Below, piece by piece: positions 46,486 through 56,153 of a DNA stretch of 64,000 nt (position 1 is the stretch's first letter; each line of letters starts with the position of its first letter). The DNA is from Kappaphycus alvarezii. Taxonomy: Eukaryota; Rhodophyta; Florideophyceae; Gigartinales; Solieriaceae. The stretch covers positions 1 to 64,000 of the forward strand of contig NADL03000528.1 of the NCBI GenBank assembly GCA_002205965.3, in the 5' to 3' direction. Under the pieces are notes generated by a model. That model did no database searches and was not told the origin of the DNA. It saw only the letters and a program-made list of their open reading frames with translations. Position numbers and translations under genes: made by a program.

Positions 46486-46923
46486 TTAAAATCGGCTGGT
46501 AGTCCGAACGAGCTTTTCTCGAGGTACTTCCTCGAGGAACGGTTCCGTTTCCAATGACACGCGACGGAACGGAACCACTGCGTGTCGTTTGTGGATCCTC
46601 ACTGTAGCTCCGCTACAGAGAACTACTTTTCGACGGCGGATGTGGATGAGTTCCATGTGCCGGTCGATGAAGGTAGTACCGATAGTCTCATCGGCGCCGA
46701 GTTCCTTGACGACTACAAAGAGTTGCTTGACTTTCAAGTCCCCAATGCTAAGCTCCAATGATACTAATCCCATTGCCTTCAGACGATTGTTTGAAGCACT
46801 AGATAGGTTAACAATTTCTTGTTCGCGGTTGGCGTTAGCAACAACCTCTTCTAGATGGCAAGCTGCCTTGAAAAAGTTTGGTCCTGCACCGGTGTCAAAC
46901 TCGGTGTTGTATGCTTGAAGCAT
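46486..46923 (-). pseudogene. Gypsy2 aspartic protease
   Basis: A 145-residue minus-strand frame has YNTEFDTGAGPNFF with the catalytic DTG. It continues with KQLFVVVKELGADETIGTTF, the expected second half ending in an IGxxF-type turn. It lies between gag and RT, as in other Ty3/gypsy elements. The frame is open from MLQAYNT to a stop at 46486, before the RT frame. Confidence 0.8.
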
Positions 46924-47137
46924 GTCTTAGGTAGCCCCAAGCTCTGGAAAAACCTTGAGTTGTATCGCGATAAGTAGCAGACTGGGTCTGCATGATACTC
47001 CTCCATGGTAACGTGTGAAGGTAGACCGTGAGGTCTAGATAGGATTCCTATCTTCGATGGTCCAGTATCGGTAACGCCCGACATTCCCCTTATGGGAGAG
47101 GGTTCTGCCGGGGGCTTCTGGTTGTGGCGGACCCCTC

Positions 47138-48370
47138 TCATTTTTCCGACTCCGTCGGAGCTTCGGTGTCCGAGAAGGAGACATGGCGTTCTTCCTTCGT
47201 AACAAAGATCGAGGATTCCCTCGATGGTAACTCAGATCTCACCGGGGGTGCCAGTGGATCACGAGCATAAGACCGGCCTTTCCTTTCCGCAGTCAGGAAG
47301 CGCGGTGCTCTTCCTACGGCTCGAAGGAAATCCTTCTGTTGTTTGGACAACTTCTCGTAGTTGTCCCGAACGACCCTCGCAAAATGCGGGTCTGTATCAG
47401 GTCTACCCTGATCTGGACAGTAGGTACAGCGATGTCCCAGCCGATAACATTCAAAGCAAATGTCTGAGGGTTGATCTTCAGTTGTAACCAAACCAAGCTT
47501 CTTTTTCTTGGTGGGTTGAGACCATGGCGGCCGCCGCGGGCTACTTGCCGGTATGACGCCCGATGTTGCGTCAGGTTCCTCCTGACGAACCTGGAAACGG
47601 GCTGACTCGAACTTCGTTGACGAGTCATACGGTCTTGAAGAAACAAAATACTCTTCCGGATGCAGGGCGAATACTCGATCGCCCTTGGGTCGAGCGGCCA
47701 TTCGATGGCGCTCTTGCGAGCCATTTACCTTGTCGATGGTATCTACGGAAAGAGCTTCTGCTCTCCGGGATGATCTTGTCAGGGGTGCCTGCTTCCGCAC
47801 AAGGGCGCGGTTTGCCTCCCCCAGTGCTGCGGCCTTCTCGACGAAGTCTAGAAAAGCCCTCGGGTTGCACCGAGTCTGAGCGAATTGTCGCTCAACTTGA
47901 AGCAACGGCTTAAGTTCAGGTAAAGGTCCCCTTATGAAGCGCGTGATGATGTCCTGCTCGGTGTAAAAAGCTCCACAGGACCTCGCAACCTTACGCAGGC
48001 GACCAGCAAATGATAACTCCGTTTCATCCGGCTTCTGCAGGAGGTTGTCGATCTTTTCGACCACCCTCTCGATCGTACGATCAGTGGCATACATGCGCAG
48101 CAAGAACTGCACGGCTCCAGGGTAGGAGGCGAATCCTCCACTACCTTCCTCGCCAAATTCGAAGTTGGCCTCGAAATGTTCTCGGGCCTCACCCGAGAGA
48201 AAGATGTGCAACAAGATGAGGGCGGCTCCCTCACTTACGCGATTGTTATCGCATACCTTCTCGTACGCAGACAAGAACGGGATGACTGAGATGGGATCTG
48301 TCCCATCAAACTTGCGCGCGCCAAGCAAATGCTTGAGGGGTTTGTAATGGTGGCCAGTATCGGCGAGCAC
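47138..48370 (-). CDS. Gypsy2 gag, capsid and zinc-knuckle part
   Basis: A 410-residue minus-strand frame. Residues about 10-170 form the capsid-like region (KFDGTDPISVIPFLSAYEKV ... LSFAGRLRKVARSCGAFYTE). Residues about 310-325 form one zinc knuckle, CFECYRLGHRCTYC (CX2CX4HX4C). The tail is Arg/Glu/Ser-rich. In the element the protein probably starts further upstream (48370-49422) and is cut off here by a frame change. It packages the element RNA. Confidence 0.8.
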   Translation of the reverse strand: MLADTGHHYKPLKHLLGARKFDGTDPISVIPFLSAYEKVCDNNRVSEGAALILLHIFLSGEAREHFEANFEFGEEGSGGFASYPGAVQFLLRMYATDRTIERVVEKIDNLLQKPDETELSFAGRLRKVARSCGAFYTEQDIITRFIRGPLPELKPLLQVERQFAQTRCNPRAFLDFVEKAAALGEANRALVRKQAPLTRSSRRAEALSVDTIDKVNGSQERHRMAARPKGDRVFALHPEEYFVSSRPYDSSTKFESARFQVRQEEPDATSGVIPASSPRRPPWSQPTKKKKLGLVTTEDQPSDICFECYRLGHRCTYCPDQGRPDTDPHFARVVRDNYEKLSKQQKDFLRAVGRAPRFLTAERKGRSYARDPLAPPVRSELPSRESSIFVTKEERHVSFSDTEAPTESEK

Positions 48371-49422
48371 GTCACGATCGATGTTCTAGTCGGTGTTGCG
48401 CAGGCGATACCTGCGATACGAGACGACGCGAGCAAAATTCGGCTCGGCCGGTTGGATTTCTCTGAGACACTCATATCTGGGACCCTACCCAGGATTTTCG
48501 TTGGGGAGTAAGTTCTCACCCCCCCCCGGTGTATCCATTCCGAGATGTCCTCGGCCTCGGCCTTGCGGGCCTTTTTTTCCAGATGATTCTGGAACCAGCG
48601 ATTGACTCGCTCGGCGGAGTCACTGCGGACACTTCTCGGCTTCCCACTGATGCCACAAGCAGGACAGTGGAGTCCGGGGCAACCCTGGCCATGGTCACGG
48701 ACAGGGCAAAGGAGCCTTCTGTCCATTGTATCTCTCGGTACTGGGCTCCAGCTAGATGATGGAGAACGATCTCTGTGGAGAATAAGCTCCGGTATTTGAT
48801 CACGCAAGTCCGAAACCTTGCGCTTCTCTTCTTCAAGCTCTTGCTTGAGGTCCTAGAGCTTCTGCTCGAGCAGTGAGTCAACCATGGCGGCTCCGACGAG
48901 CCGGCCAACCTGACTAGCATCTGCTACTGTTCGCTCTTCTCTACCGGGGCCGACCATCTCCTGACAGAGAGTCGTATGGAAGGAGTCTTCCTTCCCTTCG
49001 TCTTCTCTTCCAGCGCTGACTGGAAGGCGGTCAAACGATCTTCGAGCAATTGCTCGAAATGTGCCATCACCAAGCGAAGCTCGGGAGGTAGTGAAACTTT
49101 AGGAACATCCTCAATTCCAGATCCGGGCCAAGTTTTCGGCCTTTGTTGAAACTGGGGGAATCCCAGTCGACTCCTCCGGCATCGCCGGTGGTTGAGCAAC
49201 TAGAACGGGTTCGCACGTTATCTGTTCCACCAAATGGGATGTTCCCAGCTTGGGAAGAGGATCAGGAATTCCCTGATTACGCGGTCGCGACGCACGCAAT
49301 CCCTCTCCATTGTTGGAGTAATTGACACAAGGAACTCCTCGCAAAGCGCCATCCGAGGGTCTTCCCCGGCTGTTCGCATCCGAAGCAAAAGACATCTTGC
49401 TGATTTCAGTGGCATAAACCAC
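48371..49422 (-). pseudogene. Gypsy2 gag N-terminal part, frameshifted
   Basis: Several minus-strand frames overlap: 49111-49422 (start MVYATEISKMSFASDANSRG), 48924-49199 (with PELRLVMAHFEQLLEDRLTA, a helical segment) and 48235-48807. Just upstream of the last is a charged stretch like LKQELEEEKRKVSDLRDQ that suggests a coiled coil. They probably formed one N-terminal Gag extension broken by three or more frame changes. Confidence 0.5.
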
Positions 49423-49492
49423 GAAACGAAATAGAAGGTATTCCTTCTACAAAATTACACTCAGTGGTTCTTCAGAAAGGGAAACCTTTCTA

Positions 49493-49507
49493 GGTCGGGA
49501 GAGCACC
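49493..49507 (-). promoter_or_regulatory. candidate Gypsy2 primer-binding site
   Basis: Directly after the 5' LTR the minus strand reads GGTGCTCTCCCGACC. It is TGG-like except that the first T falls in the LTR end (TACA). The matching tRNA was not identified. Confidence 0.4.
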
Positions 49508-50259
49508 TGTAGTAGAATGGACTTGTAAGTTCCACGCACCAGGTGGGGGTTTTAGAAGCGGAGCTTCTTCGGGAGACCAGTCTAGCTGGGCTAGACAGGA
49601 ATATCAGGGCAGAGCGACCGTAGGTCGCGCTGGAAAGGACTAGGAGGACACCCTAGGATCTTCCAGATGAATCCGGAGTGGGAGATTGGTAGAAAGGAAA
49701 AGGGAAAGGAGGAAGAAAAGAAAGAAAAGAGGAGGAGGGAGGCTGTTAGTAAGTGTAAGCTATCCTACTCCGGGAAACACCCGAACGTGTTAGTAGGTGT
49801 GACTACTACGGTCACTGTGTCTACTACGGACACGAATAGCGCCGCCTACTCTGGACGCACGCCAGTTGGTCTAGCTGTAGCAATCCCGTGCAGCGCTATG
49901 CTTGACGGCACTCAACTAGGCCAAACCTAGACAAACTACACCGAACTACTCCGGTCTCGGTGGTGCTGGTCTGGGGATCGGTCTGATGGTTCCTTTTTCG
50001 TTTACTGGTAGGGCTCCTAAGGCCAAAGCCCTAAATAGTACCGGTTCCACCTACCGTGGCACTGTCAAGTAATTAGTTCTACAGTAATTACTAAAATAAA
50101 GGGATAATTAATGGAATAGATGTAATCGCCTTGGCCTTACACGTGGCCCTAAAACGTGGAAGTCACACGTGGCACTTCACGTGTGCCCTGGACAGGACAG
50201 ACTTTCCGTACTGTAGTAAGACAGTATGCGCGCGCAAAATAAAAGGCCAGGTTCCCACA
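49508..50259 (-). repeat. Gypsy2 5' LTR
   Basis: 752 bp, homologous to the solo LTR at 29505-30162. On the minus strand it begins TGTGGGAACCTGGCC and ends CTACTACA. It contains many hairpins, including AGAAGCggaGCTTCT (49554-49568), GTCTAGCtggGCTAGAC (49580-49596), GCGACCgtaGGTCGC (49614-49628) and two adjacent hairpins with the same loop TACTACG (49799-49833). Confidence 0.9.
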
Positions 50260-50429
50260 GAGAACAATCAGAGTATTCCACGGTGCTGCTTCTTCAAAAT
50301 AAAACATCCTTCTGAGTAAGAAAAAGATTTCTAATGTTTCGTGTTTAAGGATGGTCAACGCCTTTTCTTCCTTAGAATGGCGGTTTCGCTATGTCACTTT
50401 TTATAAAGGATGTGTCTTCTTGCTTGAAT

Positions 50430-51640
50430 TTATTATTATCATTTAAGCAATCTTTGAGAAGGGTCTTGCTCTGGCTTTGAACTTTTTGACAGCGAAATCC
50501 CTTCAGCGTCTCGCTTAGTAGCGTTATCTTCTTGGAATTCTTGAGAGACTGAAAACGTTTTCGCGTTGATGAAGCCCTTCCCTTGTGCAAATTTTAACCG
50601 CTTCAGCTCGGGTCCAGATTTTAGTCTTGCTTCCGCTATTCCCCCTTGGCGCCTACTATTCGACAAACAAATACTCTCATGATTCCCGTAACGGTCGCAT
50701 TTCCCACAAAGTGTGTTTTGGTGGGAATTCTGAAGAAACCAGATAGCGAAATGGCCTGTCTTGTGAAATTGGAAGAATAATTATCACAGCTTCGAGCTTG
50801 TTATTTGGTTTTTCCTAATTTTTTTGCTGAGTTTTGAGGAAACTTGCGAGCTTATCATGTCCTAGTTATCGTCGAAGCGGTTGTTCGTTTTCTCCTAGAG
50901 CCTCCTGAAATCACTCCGAGCAGAACTTAACGACGCTGCACTAGTGGCAGTCCTGGTTTAGCTCTACTCGGTTTCAAAGATAACTTTATTCTTTTAGATT
51001 TCTCCGTGCTGGGAACCCAGTTATTAGAAGGTCCCGGAGCTCTAGACTTATTTCTCGTTTGTGCCCTTAAAATATCCAAATGCGAGGGGTCTTTCGATAA
51101 GTAGGAAGTCCACCAGGCGCTTGCAAACTGCCGCGACTTTGCGAAGCATCCCGACTTTGATTTGTCTTTGAAACCTTATTTCTCGTAAAAACTGTACACA
51201 AGAATTAATGAATTCAAAAAATACTCGAAATCTAAGCAGGCTTCGATGGACCTACGAATCATCTCATTGGTCCCTACCTCCTGTACGTATTCCATGACAA
51301 ACCGCGTGCAAATTATGGTAAAGTCAAGGCCATTTTCATTCGAGGAACATCCAGCTAGAACATTTGCAGTGTATTTCGCCCTCATTTTACCAGAAAAATA
51401 AGCAAAAAACTTTCGATATTCCCTTCGTCGTTCTTACCCCTCATCCAAAAATTAATGTACTTTTAAAATATTTCTTTCATGTTTTCTTCCATACCACTCT
51501 TGAACTGCAAGTAAGCAGTGGCAGAAGCCATTATTCGAATGATATTATAGTTAATAAAAAATCCCCCATCCTTACAAAAGAACCGCCTAATATCTTGCTA
51601 CAGGTGCAACAACCCCTCAACAGAAGTTCCAATTGGTAGA
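50430..51640 (-). pseudogene. old Gypsy1-family gag
   Basis: Frame 51176-51385 reads EMIRRSIEACLDFEYFLNSL, matching DEMIRTAIEARLNFDDLLSS in the Gypsy1 gag. Downstream (about 50770-50660), HKTGHFAIW and LCGKCDRYGNHESIC match the Gypsy1 zinc knuckles, the first having lost its cysteines. At about 50500, NATKRDAEGISLSK matches VTKRDGEGNVLSK. Stops are frequent. Its 3' part is missing before the Gypsy2 LTR at 50259. Confidence 0.75.
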
Positions 51641-52229
51641 ATAAAAATAGCGTCGACGGAAAAAAGAAACCTTAACTACCCGATGTGAGAGTCTTTGCGA
51701 TCGACTAAAGTGCAATTGTGGATGTTAACGGAAAAAGGCGAGGAGTGGACGTGAACGATGAGCGACTGTTCCAGTAACCGTGAGGTAGAAGCACTGGAAT
51801 CAGTGTGAAGGACTCGGAGGAGGATAGTAGGGTAATGGAATGTTTCTAGGATTAGGTGGCCCCCGAACTAGTCTGCGGGATAGAAGAAGAAGAGAGAGGT
51901 GGCTAGTCAGGGAAAGAAACAGAGGAAGGCGAAGAAAAGTACAGCAAAGAGAGAAAACTGAGGAGTACGCGAATGAAGAGGAGAATTCTAAACCGGGTCA
52001 TATGGGAGAGGGAGTCATGCATCGGTTGGATAAGGCCATTCCGGCAATGTACCGGGGTGAAGGAACGCTAGGTGAGCTGTATTCGTAGCTGGATGAAGTA
52101 CGCAATCTCGGGGCATCTAAAAGTACGTGTAGGGAATACATGTGTATTTCTGATGTATCAAGAGAAGTGCCAGGCTCTGAAGTTTTCGTTGTTCCATGAT
52201 CGTAGATAAATTTTAGGCAGTATACGATG
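51641..52229. other. no gene seen
   Basis: A purine-rich plus-strand frame at 51840-52088 (Arg/Glu-rich) has no recognisable domain and is not supported. Confidence 0.4.
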
Positions 52230-52305
52230 GGTTTAAATGGCGTCAAAAGGTTACGCTCCCTAAAAAGCTACCTTCAGGCCAGCCGTCAAGCAGGCCGCAT
52301 TGGAC
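52230..52305 (-). repeat. LINE-B fragment, inverted
   Basis: CTCCCTAAAAAGCTACCTTC, then AGGCCAGCCGTCAAGCAGGC and CGCATTGGACATGAT, matches 55180-55235. It corresponds on the minus strand to the C-terminal LINE-B codons (VMSNAACL...AGL-type). Confidence 0.65.
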
Positions 52306-52569
52306 ATGATTCATAACCCTAAAGGGGTTCCAGCCAATCTGTACATCTCAATAAAGAAACCCTCCTTTTTCCCTATTTCCAATGGCCTCCGAAGATTTCC
52401 ACCGCTCGCACTAAAATATACTGCTTACCAGATTTTTCCAAGGAACCGGAAACGGGGGATCATTTACTGTAAAGAGATGTGCTCTTTGGTACCAATTCAA
52501 ATTGTACAGCAGCGCGGATGAACGTAAAATTTTTCAAATGTGCATTAGAAGGAAAGAATGATGTTCATT

Positions 52570-53152
52570 CGAGGCTGGACATTCAAGCAATGGGTACCAA
52601 CTGAGGAGCAAACTTCTTCGATCTCACATTCTTCAAACCCCTCGTGCCTTCTTATAGGAAAGTGCGCACTTTTTACCCACTCTCCTGCCTCATAACGCAT
52701 TAGCGGCGTGGATATAACCAACCACATCTTCCATCCATTAAATAACCCAAATATTTCCCCTACCTCGATGCAGCAATAACCGCCAAACTCGCAAAGTGTG
52801 AACCTCTGCTCGAGACTTCTGCAAGAGGAAGGCTCGTGCCTATCCCTATATCCACCCTCGGATGCTGGCATCCAGATGTGTATACGATGCTTACCGATGT
52901 CGCGCGGAACCTGGCCGTTTGAGCGATGGAGATTGACGGGAAGGTTCGAGCGGTGCTAACCAAAAGGCACGCTGCCGCGGCTGTCATGTCAAACGCGGCA
53001 TGAATGCTCTCTGCCATTCAGCAGGCCCCGTAAGGAAAGTAATTTATTGTTACCCAGTGACGACTTGTCCCGCGCGATGCACTTCCAGCGGCGTGGATAC
53101 AACCGCCCACATCTTCCATACATTAAAATAACCAAAAAAATTCCTCCATTGA
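52570..53152 (+). mobile_element. LINE-B copy 3, 5'-truncated and decayed
   Basis: It follows 53440-53945 from the endonuclease region to the 3' end. The plus strand reads FFDLTFFKPLVPSYRKVRTF where copy 2 has FFDVTIVNPVAPYKRRVRTF. The C-terminal part (ISTLGCWHPDVYTMLTDVAR-like) carries in-frame stops and a MSNAA block. The end is ACATCTTCCATACATTAAAA and a C-rich tail. A 72-bp piece of the same family's 3' end is inserted at 52691-52762. Confidence 0.75.
52691..52762 (+). repeat. LINE-B 3' end nested in LINE-B copy 3
   Basis: ATAACGCATTAGCGGCGTGG, then ATATAACCAACCACATCTTC and on to ATTTCCCC, interrupts copy 3 where other copies are continuous. CCTC occurs on both sides (TGCCTC / TACCTC) and may be a short target duplication. 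Confidence 0.6.
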
Positions 53153-53239
53153 GGCTGGTGAAAAGACAATTCGAATGTGTGTACTAGCTAGGGAGAAGGT
53201 CTCCATGTTTTTACCCTTGGAGGATATATATATTCGATC

Positions 53240-53405
53240 TATGTACTAGGGATGGATTGGAGTGTTTATTCTTGAAATGTATATTGGATTCTATCCCAAA
53301 GAACTCCCAACAACCGCAAGCGACTAGAAAGGGCATCCCGGCACAGGTACAGGGGAGGATATATATTTGTTCCATTTCAGGCTTCAGCCTTGAGCCCGCT
53401 TTGTA
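53240..53405 (-). repeat. LINE-B 3' fragment, inverted
   Basis: GGAGTGTTTATTCTTGAAAT ... CCCAACAACCGCAAGCGACT ... TCAGGCTTCAGCCTTGAGCC is a diverged match to 55070-55235. It therefore carries the reverse complement of the LINE-B terminus and C-terminal codons. Confidence 0.55.
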
Positions 53406-53439
53406 GGGGAAATTAAGAGGCACTCCTAGGTAAGGCACA

Positions 53440-53945
53440 AGGCCGGATATCCGGGCAATTGGTAGCAACGGAGGAACGGAATTTTTTGACGTCACGATCG
53501 TCAATCCTGTTGCGCCCTACAAAAGGAGAGTCCGTACTTTCAACCCACTCACCTCTCTCAACGCAGCCATCTTCGCCAAACGTAAGTTATGAACCACTGC
53601 TCGCGACGGCTACTAGAGGAAGGCTTGTGCCTATCCCAATATCCTCCCTTGGAGGCTGGCACCCAGACGCGTACGCGGTGCTAACCGATGTCGCGCGGAA
53701 CGTGGCCGTTCGAGCGATGGAGATTTATGGGATGGTTAGAGCGGTGCTTACCCAAAGGCACGCTGCTGCGGCCGTCATGTCCAACGCGGCATGCCTGCTC
53801 GCCGGCATTGAGCCGGCCCTGTAAGGAAGGTCATGTACTGTTGTGTTACCCATCAGCGACGACCTATCTCGCATAACGCATTAGCCGTGTGGATATAACC
53901 GACCACATCTTCCATACATTAAAATAACCCAAAAATTTCCCCCCC
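53440..53945 (+). mobile_element. LINE-B copy 2, 5'-truncated
   Basis: The plus-strand frame begins PDIRAIGSNGGTEFFDVTIV, then NPVAPYKRRVRTFNPLTSLN, typical of the restriction-like endonuclease core (PD...DVT). After a frame change the C-terminus reads YEPLLATATRGRLVPIPISS, LGGWHPDAYAVLTDVARN and ends AVMSNAACLLAGIEPAL. The LVPI-G-GW block corresponds to LLPVGIDVFGALG in LINE-A. The 3' UTR ends ACATCTTCCATACATTAAAA and CCCCCC. It is nearly identical to 58660-59016, so both are recent. Confidence 0.85.
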
Positions 53946-54052
53946 TGTAGAATATTCCGTGCCCATAACCGACTATATCCTTCAAATATTAGATCATCGC
54001 ATATTTCCACCAGTTTCAAACAGAGAACTTATACATAACTTGAATAAAGTGA

Positions 54053-54262
54053 AAATGGGGGGTTAATACTATGGAAGATATGTGGGTTGGTACATAACTG
54101 GGGAAATTTGGGGTGTTTTTAATGCATGAAAAATATGGTCAGCTGTTCCCTAAGGGATGTCGTGATGGTAAAGGCTTACAATATAAAGGGTTGGCGGGAA
54201 GTTGTCAAAACGCTAGAAAACTGACGGGAGGCCGGCCAACAGGCACGCTGCATTGGACATTA
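54053..54262 (-). repeat. LINE-B fragments, inverted
   Basis: Two adjacent reverse-complement termini are seen (GGGGGGTTAATACTATGGAAG and GGGGTGTTTTTAATGCATGA). They are followed by CCGGCCAACAGGCACGCTGC and ATTGGACATTACTGCTGC, which encode AAVMSNAACLLAGL on the minus strand. Confidence 0.6.
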
Positions 54263-55062
54263 CTGCTGCATAACTTGCATATCAATTCAGCCGTACCCTC
54301 GAAACTCTTCACATTCAAAAAGAGACTTCCGAAGCGGATAAGATTGTTGGAAAATGTGCTCATACTAGCAGGACTTTCTGCATATCGTCGGAACCAAAAA
54401 TATTTTACGACTTCGAAACCACGAAAGTGTGCGGAGGGTATTCGTACCGTTTCCACGGTGAAACCCTGTCAAAATTATAATAAAAACAACCCCGGATCTC
54501 GAGATCCACTAAGCATGTAGTCTATGACTGTTTTTTTGGATTTAGCATCAAGTCGACGCAGTGATTTGTGAGAACAAGTAGCTATGCTTGTGGGGGATAA
54601 ATCAGGGCAGAAGTCATATGGCACGGGTTTATTCTAGTTTCAAATGAAAAAGCTTGCCAAATACCATCGTTTTAGGCACTCATAATAATTGAAATGTCCC
54701 TGTGGGGGCCGATGACTAAGGGTCAACAGGGAGCTATAGTTTTCGCGGACACCAAAAATCTTGAGCTCAAAAAAACGGAACTCAGAGAATACAGGTAATT
54801 GCATATGGCTTCCCTCAACGCTTTGCCTACTCCTAATCGTTCCTAGTGCGTATATATGCCGTCTCTCTCCCCGCATACACTCTTACCTGCCGCTGATCAT
54901 TACATCACTCAAATTTTCGCCATTCATGCTTCTCACGAAAATTGCTCAGAGTTGTACAATTTCCACAGAACTATGGATGTTATTAAGTTTGAGCATGTAA
55001 GGGAACAGCATTTCCTTGCGCACTTCGCAATTTTGTAGCCTTTATGTCATTGGTCGTACAGG
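54263..55062. other. no gene recognised
   Basis: Short frames only (for example 54640-54876 minus). No motif was recognised. Confidence 0.4.
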
Positions 55063-55245
55063 GGAAAGGTTTGGGTGTTTACTCTTGGAAGATATATCCG
55101 GTCTATCCCATGGTTTTCCAGACAACCGCAATCAACTCAAAAAGGGTATACCGACACAGTAATGGGGAAGGAACTACGCTCCCTAAAATGCTACCTTCAG
55201 GCCAGCCATCAAGCAGGCCGCATTGGACATGACGGCTGCTGCGGC
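55063..55245 (-). repeat. LINE-B 3' fragment, inverted
   Basis: GGAAAGGTTTGGGTGTTTAC ... CCGGTCTATCCCATGGTTTT ... AGGCCAGCCATCAAGCAGGC ... ATTGGACATGACGGCTGC is the reverse complement of the fragment at 18880-19076, including the VMSNAACLMAGLKVAF codons. Confidence 0.75.
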
Positions 55246-56153
55246 GTGCCTTTGGTCATACATGCAGTAGAGGAATTGGAAAGGTCACCTTTACATCGCG
55301 ATCCGCAAACGTAAGATGGAATTTTCTTCTTTGTATTTCTCAATTTCAAGAATGGCTCGTTTGCATATCAGTTTCCCGTATTTGCCTTCTTATCCCTTCG
55401 CAATTATTTTAAGGGACAGAGCCCATGAGATGAAGTAAGCTGACTTGGGTAGCAAGAAAATGAATTAGTATCGGTTTAAGAAACATCCCCATCATTATAG
55501 AGGGCAAAGGAGAAAGAGAAGGCTCATTTACTGAAACGATATGCTGGCTGAAACTAATTCAACTTATTTGGCAATGTAGGCAAATGCGAGGTCCTCTAAA
55601 GCTATCAAGGGCCCGAAAAAACTTTGTTTGTCGGGTCTTCGTACATCGCTGATTTTTCCTAAATAACAAAGCCCTGTAATATGGGACTCATTGCTGCGAA
55701 TGTGTTACCCCATGCATCATGCCTAATGACTGGCCTTGACGCAAATTTACAGATAATATTGCAATGTTTTCAAGCAACAAAGCACCAGAAGTATCCTCCT
55801 CGATGTGAGCAGAAAGCCCTATATCTACCAAACATAAAAAGGAAGCCTTGTCCCTGCTCTCAAATACCTCACTTGGGCTAGGTGAAAGAGCGATAACAGG
55901 TTACTGCAATTGATGAACACCCGAAATTCAAACGCGACAGGATATCATGAGCTCATTGTCGTTTATTTACATTGATTCGCGCAAAGTAATGTTGCATAAA
56001 AAAATTGACTCGTCAATCGTCGTTTTCAGTGTCTTCTCTTTTACCTAAACTCTTCCTTCTATTTGAAGAGCCTCCTGAACCTCAAGGCCCTTTCCGCGTT
56101 CCCTTGACCAACTTAATTATCTACTCTACTCGCTCCCACATCGGAATAACACT
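55246..56153. other. upstream region of the DUF2235 gene
   Basis: No gene is recognised. A pyrimidine-rich stretch (about 56025-56060) lies roughly 100 bp upstream of the proposed start codon, as often seen in promoters of filamentous fungi. No clear TATA box was identified. Confidence 0.35.

Larger units (their letters stand above)
32151..50259 (-). mobile_element. Gypsy2: chromodomain LTR retrotransposon, split by Gypsy1
   Basis: On the minus strand, from 50259: 5' LTR, gag, protease, RT, RNase H, integrase, chromodomain, a long 3' noncoding tract, then an internally deleted 3' LTR at 32151-32309. Gypsy1 (34458-41916) sits inside the 3' noncoding tract; removing it and one copy of its target duplication leaves about 10.6 kb. 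The flanks AAGAA (left) and GAGAA (right) may be a decayed 5-bp target duplication. Order RT-RNase H-integrase plus chromodomain defines a chromovirus. Stops, frameshifts and an altered RT active site show this copy is dead. Its hairpin content is exceptional (see findings). Confidence 0.85.
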
